DNA of 10,813 nucleotides, from NCBI GenBank assembly GCA_934655835.1, contig CAKUHM010000033.1:1-10813 (forward strand), read 5' to 3'. The position numbers were made by a program, and so were the translations under genes. Numbering within the stretch: the first letter of the stretch is position 1; each line of letters starts with the position of its first letter. Below are positions 6,013-10,813 of the stretch, piece by piece. This stretch comes from an uncultured Collinsella sp. (GTDB taxonomy: Bacteria > Actinomycetota > Coriobacteriia > Coriobacteriales > Coriobacteriaceae). The notes beneath the pieces are model-generated. The model saw nothing but the letters and a program-made list of their open reading frames with translations. It searched no databases and had not been told where the DNA came from.

Positions 6013-6891
6013 GTGTACGATCGACGACTTGAGGCCATATCGGCCGCCGCGGAGCTGGGAAGTTTCTCGCGCGCCGCGGCAAAATTGCGCGTGTCGACGC
6101 CGGCGCTCGTCAAACAGGTATCGGGGTTCGAGGCCGAGTTCGGCATCACGCTGTTCGAGCGCTCACATTCGGGCGTTAAGGTGACGCCGGCGGGCGCTTT
6201 GCTGGTGGACGATGCGCGCTCGATCATGCGCCAGTCCGAGGATGCCCTGCGCCGTGCCCGACGCGCGGCGGGCGATGGCGGCGCGGTGCGCCTAGGCGTG
6301 TCGATGATGTGCCCGGGGCGTCAGACGCTTTCAATGTGGACGGGCGTGCACGAGCTGGAGCCATCGCTGCGTTTTGAGATCGTGCCGGTGAGTGACCTCT
6401 ACGACGAGCGCGAGACCGTCATGCGCAGCTTGGGTCGCGAGGTCGATGTGGTGCAGTCGAGCTTTTCGACCCCGCGCTGGGGCGATGCGTGCCAAAAGCT
6501 CCTCATCGTCAACGTGCCGTTTTATATCGATGTGCCGCGCACGAGCCCGCTTGCGCGCAAGAGCCGCATCACGGTTGCCGACTTGGAAGGCATGCGTCTG
6601 CGCGTGCTGCGTCACGGCAACGACGCCATGGACAGTCTGCGCATCGACCTTTTGGCCGACGGCGGCGTGGACGTTATCGACGTCGATAGCTTCGACTTCG
6701 CGCTCTTTAACGAGGCCGAGGAAAAGGGCGACGCGGTGCTTACCTGCGGCGCGTGGTCGGGCGTGCACCCTGCCTTTGTGGGCGTGCCGTTCCTATGCGG
6801 CCGCGAGGTACCGGTCTACCTGCACTACCCACTCGAGCCCACCCTACAAGTACAAAAATTCGTCAACGCCATGGCCCAACTCCTCAAGTAG
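6013..6891 (+). CDS. LysR-type transcriptional regulator
   Basis: 292 aa from a GTG start, the usual 290-310 aa of the family. The N-terminal winged helix-turn-helix spans about 1-62, with GSFSRAAAKLRVSTPALVKQ at 16-35 as the DNA-binding helices, then FEAEFGITLFERSHSG (39-54) as the wing and VTPAG at 57-61. A linker helix covers about 62-88. The rest is the periplasmic-binding-protein-like effector domain, beginning AVRLGVSM (91-98). That domain is divergent in sequence and gives no hint of the ligand. It is divergently transcribed from the SDR gene with a 232-nt gap holding a dyad. Such regulators usually control their divergent neighbour and themselves, so it most likely senses a substrate or intermediate of the adjacent cluster. 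A GTG at 5980 would add 11 residues without a good ribosome binding site. It is followed by a strong terminator. Confidence 0.9.
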   Translation: MYDRRLEAISAAAELGSFSRAAAKLRVSTPALVKQVSGFEAEFGITLFERSHSGVKVTPAGALLVDDARSIMRQSEDALRRARRAAGDGGAVRLGVSMMCPGRQTLSMWTGVHELEPSLRFEIVPVSDLYDERETVMRSLGREVDVVQSSFSTPRWGDACQKLLIVNVPFYIDVPRTSPLARKSRITVADLEGMRLRVLRHGNDAMDSLRIDLLADGGVDVIDVDSFDFALFNEAEEKGDAVLTCGAWSGVHPAFVGVPFLCGREVPVYLHYPLEPTLQVQKFVNAMAQLLK

Positions 6892-6939
6892 CTCATTTGG
6901 GACGGGGCTTTTTGACTACTTTTGCCGCCCTTACAAAAC

Positions 6940-6980
6940 GAGGCCCTGGCCAAACGGCCAGGGCCTCACATACTTTTATT
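6940..6980. terminator. strong terminator, probably bidirectional
   Basis: GAGGCCCTGGCC (6940-6951) and GGCCAGGGCCTC (6956-6967) form a perfect 12-bp stem with an AAAC loop. On the plus strand it is followed by ACATACTTTTATT; on the minus strand by GTTTTG. It stands between the convergent ends of the LysR-type gene and the ABC operon and can serve both. A T run at 6909-6913 after a weak GC stem, closer to the LysR-type stop, might help on the plus strand. Confidence 0.85.
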
Positions 6981-7010
6981 CCGTTCTAAATGATGGGCTG
7001 ATCGCACGCA

Positions 7011-7035
7011 GGAGGGCGCCCCCGGGGCGCCCTCC
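7011..7035 (-). other. 10-bp GC hairpin just after the ABC operon
   Basis: GGAGGGCGCC (7011-7020) and GGCGCCCTCC (7026-7035) pair perfectly with a 5-nt loop, 14 nt after the stop codon of the second ABC gene. There is no U run on either side. It probably protects the 3' end of the mRNA or pauses polymerase ahead of the terminator at 6940-6967. Confidence 0.65.
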
Positions 7036-7049
7036 GTCAGTAGTCGGTC

Positions 7050-8969
7050 CTACTCCAGCTCGAACGCTCCGGTATAGAGTTGATAGTAGTAGCCGCGCTT
7101 GGCGATCAGCTCGTCGTGGTTGCCGCGCTCGATGATGCGGCCGTGATCCAGGCAGATGATTGCATCGGAGTTACGCACGGTGCTCAGGCGGTGTGCGATG
7201 ACAAACGTCGTGCGGCCCTCCATGAGCTTGTCCATGCCCTCCTGCACGATGGCCTCGGTGCGGGTGTCGATGGAGCTCGTGGCCTCGTCCAGAATCATTG
7301 CCGGCGGGTCGGCGACAGCCGCGCGTGCAATCGAGATCAGCTGGCGCTGGCCCTGCGACAGCTGCGCGCCGTTGCCGGTGAGCATGGTGTCGTAGCCGTC
7401 GGGCAGGCGGGTGATAAAGTCGTCCGCGCCCGCGAGCTTGGCCGCCGCGATGCACTCCTCGTCGGTGGCGTCCAGGTTGCCGTAGCGGATGTTGTCCATC
7501 ACGGTGCCGGTGAACAGGTTCACGTCCTGCAGTACCACGCCCAGCGAACGGCGCAGGTCGGACTTGCGAATCTTGTTGACGTTGATGCCGTCGTAGCGGA
7601 TCTTGCCGTCGGCAATGTCGTAGAAGCGGTTGATGAGGTTGGTGATGGTCGTCTTACCGGCACCGGTGGCGCCGACAAATGCGACCTTCTGACCCGGCTT
7701 GGCGTATACGGACACGCCGTGCAGCACCTCGTGGTCGGGCGTGTAGCCAAAGTCCACGTTGTCCATGACCAGGTCGCCGCGCAGCGGCACGTACTCGATC
7801 TCGCCCGTTGCGCGGTGCGGATGCTTCCAAGCCCACATGCCGGTGTGGTGGTCGGCCTCCTCGAGCTGCCAGGTGTCGGGGTTGACCTGCGCGTTGACAA
7901 GCGTTACGTAGCCCTCGTCGGCCTCGGGCTCCTCGTCGAGTAGCTCAAAGATACGCTCGGCGCCGGCAAGGCCCATGACCACGGCGTTGATCTGCTGCGA
8001 GATCTGGCCAATCTGGCCGCAGAACTGCTTGGTCATGTTGAGGAACGGCACCACGACGGCGATGGAGAGCGCCATGCCCGAGAGGCTCAGGTTGGGCACG
8101 CCCAGCGCCAGGAAGATGCCGCCGGTCAGCGCGACCAGCACGTAGAGCAAGTCGCCCAGGTTCCCGAGGATCGGCATGAGGATGTTGGCGTACATGTTGG
8201 CCTTCTGCGAGACCTCGAAGAGCTTCTCGTTGCGCTCGTCAAAATCGGCCTCGGCGGCGGACTCGTGACAGAACGCCTTGACGACTTTCTGGCCGTTCAT
8301 GACTTCCTCGATATGGCCCTCGACCACGCCGAGCTCGGCCTGCTGCGCGATAAAGAAGCGCGCGGAGTTGGAGCCGAGCAGCTTGGTCATAAAGGTCATA
8401 AAGGCGACGCCGGCAATGATGACCAGGCACATCCACGCGCTGTAGTACAGCATGATGAAGAACACGGTGACGATGACGATGATCGTCATGAGCAGGTTGG
8501 GCAGCGACTGGCTGATCATCTGGCGCAGCGTGTCGATGTCGTTGGTGTAGTGGCTCATGATGTCGCCGCGCTGGTGCGTGTCGAAGTAGCGGATCGGCAG
8601 GTCCTGCATGCGGTTGAACATCTTCTCGCGCAGCTTCTCGAGCGAGCCCTGCGTGATGACGGCCATGGCGCGGTTCCAGAAGAGCGACGAGGCGACGCCC
8701 ACGGCATAGATGCAGCCGAGGGTGGTCACAAGCTTCAAGATCTTGGGCTGCGCGGCCGTCCAGTCGCCCGACTGCCACGATTCGCTAATGACCTGCAGCG
8801 CGCTCTGGAGAAACGTGGCGCCGATGGAATTGATGATGGCGCAGAGCACCACGCCGGCGACGACGAGGGGCAAAAGCACTGGGTAGAAGCCAAAGAGCAT
8901 CTTGATGAGGCGCGTCATGGTGCCGCCCTTGCGGTTGCGTGCGCGCTCGGCGGTCATTGCCTTACTCAT
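7050..8969 (-). CDS. ABC exporter half-transporter, consensus-site subunit (TM288/BmrD-like)
   Basis: 639 aa type IV ABC half-transporter: six membrane helices in about 28-315, then an ATPase domain from about 397. Walker A is GATGAGKT (433-440), the Q-loop glutamine Q481, the signature LSQGQ (537-541) in place of LSGGQ, Walker B MILDE with catalytic E562, D-loop SSID (565-568) and H-loop H593. All ATP-hydrolysing residues are therefore present. The altered signature serves the partner's weak site, as in heterodimeric exporters such as TM287/288 and BmrCD. A linker of about 45 residues (350-396), rich in Trp and His, separates the membrane part from the ATPase part and is longer than usual. 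The start at 8969 has GGAAGGAGG 8 nt upstream and overlaps the previous gene by 8 nt, implying coupled translation and a 1:1 complex. Substrate unknown: drugs, peptides or lipids are possible. Confidence 0.95.
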   Translation of the reverse strand: MSKAMTAERARNRKGGTMTRLIKMLFGFYPVLLPLVVAGVVLCAIINSIGATFLQSALQVISESWQSGDWTAAQPKILKLVTTLGCIYAVGVASSLFWNRAMAVITQGSLEKLREKMFNRMQDLPIRYFDTHQRGDIMSHYTNDIDTLRQMISQSLPNLLMTIIVIVTVFFIMLYYSAWMCLVIIAGVAFMTFMTKLLGSNSARFFIAQQAELGVVEGHIEEVMNGQKVVKAFCHESAAEADFDERNEKLFEVSQKANMYANILMPILGNLGDLLYVLVALTGGIFLALGVPNLSLSGMALSIAVVVPFLNMTKQFCGQIGQISQQINAVVMGLAGAERIFELLDEEPEADEGYVTLVNAQVNPDTWQLEEADHHTGMWAWKHPHRATGEIEYVPLRGDLVMDNVDFGYTPDHEVLHGVSVYAKPGQKVAFVGATGAGKTTITNLINRFYDIADGKIRYDGINVNKIRKSDLRRSLGVVLQDVNLFTGTVMDNIRYGNLDATDEECIAAAKLAGADDFITRLPDGYDTMLTGNGAQLSQGQRQLISIARAAVADPPAMILDEATSSIDTRTEAIVQEGMDKLMEGRTTFVIAHRLSTVRNSDAIICLDHGRIIERGNHDELIAKRGYYYQLYTGAFELE

Positions 8970-10785
8970 GTGCCTCGCCTCCTTCCTGGGTCTGAGCTTG
9001 CGGTGAGGATGCCTCGGTGTCGGCTGCGGCGGTCTCGGCCGCCTCCTCGCCTTCGGCACTCATCTTGTTTTGCGAGGTAAAGGTCTCGCGGTAGATCTCG
9101 CTCGTCTTGAGCAGCTCGTCATGGTTGCCGATGTCCTTGATGCGGCCACCCTCCATGACGATGATGCGGTCAGCATCCTGCACGGAGCTAATACGCTGGG
9201 CGATGATGAGTTTGGTCGTGTTGGGCAGGTAGCTCGCCAGGCCCTCGCGGATCTTGGCGTCGGTCTTGGTGTCGACGGCGCTCGTGGAGTCGTCCAGGAT
9301 CAGAATCTTGGGGCGACGCAGCAGGGCGCGCGCGATGCACAGGCGCTGCTTCTGGCCGCCGGAGACGTTGGAGCCGCCCTGCTCAATCCAAGTGTCATAG
9401 CCCTTGGGGAAGCCGTCGACAAACTCGTCGGCGCAGGCCAGATGTGCGGCCTCGCGGACCTCCTCGTCGGTGGCGTTTGAGTCGCCCCAGCGCAGGTTCT
9501 CGGCGATGGTGCCGCTAAACAGCACGTTTTTCTGCAGGACCATGGCTACCTGGTGGCGCAGCGCGTCCAGGTCGTAGTCGCGCACGTCCACGCCGCCGAC
9601 GCGCACGGTGCCCTCCGTGACATCGTACAGGCGGGCGATCAGGTTCACGAGCGTCGACTTGGCCGAGCCGGTGCCACCGATAATGCCGATGGTCTCGCCG
9701 CTCTTAATATGCAGGTCGATATCGTCGAGCGCCTGGCGGCGGGCATGCTCGGAATACTTAAAGCTCACGTGATCGAAGTCGATGGAGCCGTCGGCAACCT
9801 CGTGCACGGGCTCGGTCGGGTTGGCGATCGTGGGCTCGGCGGCCAGCACCTCGGTAATGCGGTGCGCCGACTCGTCTGCCATGGTTACCATGACAAAGAT
9901 CATCGACAGCTGCATTAGGCTCATCAGAATCTGGAAGCCGTAGGTAAAGATGGAGGAGAGCTGGCCCACGTCGAACAGGGTGCCCTGGCTCGTGATGATG
10001 AGCTCGGAACCCAGGTAGATGATGACGACGAACGCGCCGTTGACGCAAATGTTCATCATGGGGTTGTTGAAGGCGAGCAGCTTCTCGGCGCGGGTGAAGT
10101 CCATCTGGACGTCGCGCGCGGCGGTGGCGAACTTCTCCTTCTCGTAGTCCTGGCGCACGTAACTCTTGACCACGCGCATGCCGGTGACGTTTTCCTCGAC
10201 GGACTCGTTAAGGGCGTCGTACTTGTGGAACACGCGCGAGAAGATGGGGCGCACCTTAAAGATGATAAAGAACAGCCCAAAGCCCAGCAGCGGAATGATG
10301 ACCAGGTAGACCATGGCGACGCTGCCGCCCATGGCGTATGCCATGGTAAAGGCAAAGACCAGCACCAGCGGCGAGCGCACGGCGATGCGGATGAGCATCA
10401 TAAAGGCCTGCTGCACGTTGTTGATGTCGGTGGTGAGGCGGGTGACGAGCGAGGAGCTCGAGAACTCGTCGATGTTGGCGAAGCTGAACGTCTGGATCTT
10501 GTAGAACAGGTCGTGACGCAGGTTCTTGGCAAAGCCGCAGCTGGCATGGCTGCAGGTGACGCCGGCAGCGGCGCCAAAAGCAAGCGATGTTAGCGCGATG
10601 AGTACCAAAAAGCCGGCGGTGGGCAGCATCTCGGTAACGGCGGTGCCGTCCTTGATGGCGTCGATCATGTCGGCGGTGATAAACGGGATCATCATCTGGC
10701 AGATTACCTCGCCAAGCACCAGCAGCGGCGTGGCGATCGTGACCTTCATGTAATCGCGGATGCTGCCCATGAGGGTTTTAATCAT
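8962..10785 (-). CDS. ABC exporter half-transporter, degenerate-site subunit (TM287/BmrC-like)
   Basis: 607 aa type IV ABC half-transporter in the cell membrane. Six helices lie at about 18-41, 56-77, 138-157, 159-178, 246-265 and 283-302, followed by an ATPase domain from about 334. Walker A is GGTGSAKS (370-377), with Ala where the last Gly is normal. The Q-loop is VLQK (Q418) and the signature VSGGQ (474-478). Walker B ends LDD, with D499 in place of the catalytic Glu. The H-loop histidine is Q530 (AQR). This set marks a subunit that binds ATP but hydrolyses it poorly, as in TM287. Its intact signature completes the active site of the partner. The tail (about 573-607) is an acidic Ala/Glu-rich, probably disordered extension. 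The start has GGGAGGA 5 nt upstream. It is the first of the two ABC genes; the promoter lies outside the window. Confidence 0.95.
   Translation of the reverse strand: MIKTLMGSIRDYMKVTIATPLLVLGEVICQMMIPFITADMIDAIKDGTAVTEMLPTAGFLVLIALTSLAFGAAAGVTCSHASCGFAKNLRHDLFYKIQTFSFANIDEFSSSSLVTRLTTDINNVQQAFMMLIRIAVRSPLVLVFAFTMAYAMGGSVAMVYLVIIPLLGFGLFFIIFKVRPIFSRVFHKYDALNESVEENVTGMRVVKSYVRQDYEKEKFATAARDVQMDFTRAEKLLAFNNPMMNICVNGAFVVIIYLGSELIITSQGTLFDVGQLSSIFTYGFQILMSLMQLSMIFVMVTMADESAHRITEVLAAEPTIANPTEPVHEVADGSIDFDHVSFKYSEHARRQALDDIDLHIKSGETIGIIGGTGSAKSTLVNLIARLYDVTEGTVRVGGVDVRDYDLDALRHQVAMVLQKNVLFSGTIAENLRWGDSNATDEEVREAAHLACADEFVDGFPKGYDTWIEQGGSNVSGGQKQRLCIARALLRRPKILILDDSTSAVDTKTDAKIREGLASYLPNTTKLIIAQRISSVQDADRIIVMEGGRIKDIGNHDELLKTSEIYRETFTSQNKMSAEGEEAAETAAADTEASSPQAQTQEGGEAHE
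8978..8986 (-). promoter_or_regulatory. ribosome binding site of the second ABC gene, inside the first
   Basis: GGAAGGAGG lies within the last codons of the upstream subunit, 8 nt before the ATG at 8969. It fixes the start there rather than at an upstream in-frame ATG at 9059, which would add 30 Arg/Pro-rich residues that are only the other frame of the partner's tail. Confidence 0.85.
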
Positions 10786-10800
10786 CCAGTTCCTCCCAGG

Positions 10801-10813
10801 TTACGCGGATTTT
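10801..10813 (-). other. possible last codons of an upstream gene
   Basis: On the minus strand the edge reads AAA TCC GCG TAA, which could be the end (Lys-Ser-Ala-stop) of a gene 15 nt upstream of the first ABC start. Exporter pairs of this type often follow a small MarR- or TetR-type regulator gene. Four codons cannot prove a gene, and the reading frame is a guess. Confidence 0.2.

Noticed and set aside
8970..9059. Earlier start for the second ABC gene at 9059
   Set aside because: The extra 30 residues are Arg/Pro-rich shadow of the partner's tail. The strong ribosome binding site at 8978-8986 supports 8969.
7080..9080. Plus-strand open frames opposite the ABC genes (for example 7080-7943 and 8265-9080)
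   Set aside because: They are the same kind of antisense shadow. The minus strand has complete ABC motifs over the whole interval.
1..10813. Defence system, prophage, CRISPR array, insertion sequence, tRNA or rRNA
   Set aside because: I found no repeat-spacer pattern, transposase or phage-type protein, no terminal inverted repeats flanking a gene, and no cloverleaf. All long coding regions are explained by five ordinary families plus Tex.

Overview
This is a GC-rich bacterial chromosomal window with dense, mostly minus-strand genes, good Shine-Dalgarno sites and short spacers. The protein set (Tex, an OFA-type major facilitator, a LysR-type regulator, a heterodimeric ABC exporter) and base composition would suit a gut Coriobacteriia member such as Collinsella or Olsenella. 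That placement is inference from overall impression; there is no rRNA or other marker here. No tRNA, rRNA, CRISPR array, insertion sequence or phage gene is visible.

Layout, left to right. (1) 1-164: non-coding 3' flank of tex with two adjacent hairpins. (2) 165-2312, minus: full-length tex. (3) 2313-2467: a GC hairpin, then a U-tailed intrinsic terminator that separates tex from the cluster upstream of it. (4) 2468-5780, minus: three genes transcribed in the order SDR dehydrogenase, OFA-type MFS transporter, Gfo/Idh/MocA oxidoreductase. Each is followed by a strong GC-rich hairpin without a U tract. (5) 5781-6012: divergent control region with an AT-rich centre, a LysR-type dyad and a longer inverted repeat. 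(6) 6013-6891, plus: LysR-type regulator. (7) 6892-7049: a 12-bp-stem terminator that probably serves both sides, plus a GC hairpin. (8) 7050-10785, minus: two half-transporters overlapping by 8 nt that form one asymmetric type IV ABC exporter. (9) 10786-10813: the leader of the first ABC gene and perhaps the last codons of an upstream gene.

How it fits together. The LysR gene sits divergent to the SDR gene, which points to a locally regulated metabolic module. The transporter would import or exchange a small organic acid or polyol-like compound, and the two NAD(P)-dependent oxidoreductases would act on it. If both act on the same hydroxyl, an oxidation followed by a reduction could epimerise it. 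The substrate cannot be read from the sequence. The ABC pair shows the classical one-degenerate-site, one-consensus-site pattern of the TM287/288 and BmrCD exporters, and tex is a housekeeping RNA-binding factor.

Nothing here is clearly a new class of system. The best leads are the divergent control region, where a dyad falls about 65 bp upstream of the predicted SDR start. Next are the active-site substitutions in the Gfo/Idh/MocA and SDR enzymes, and the repeated hairpins after each gene of the metabolic cluster.
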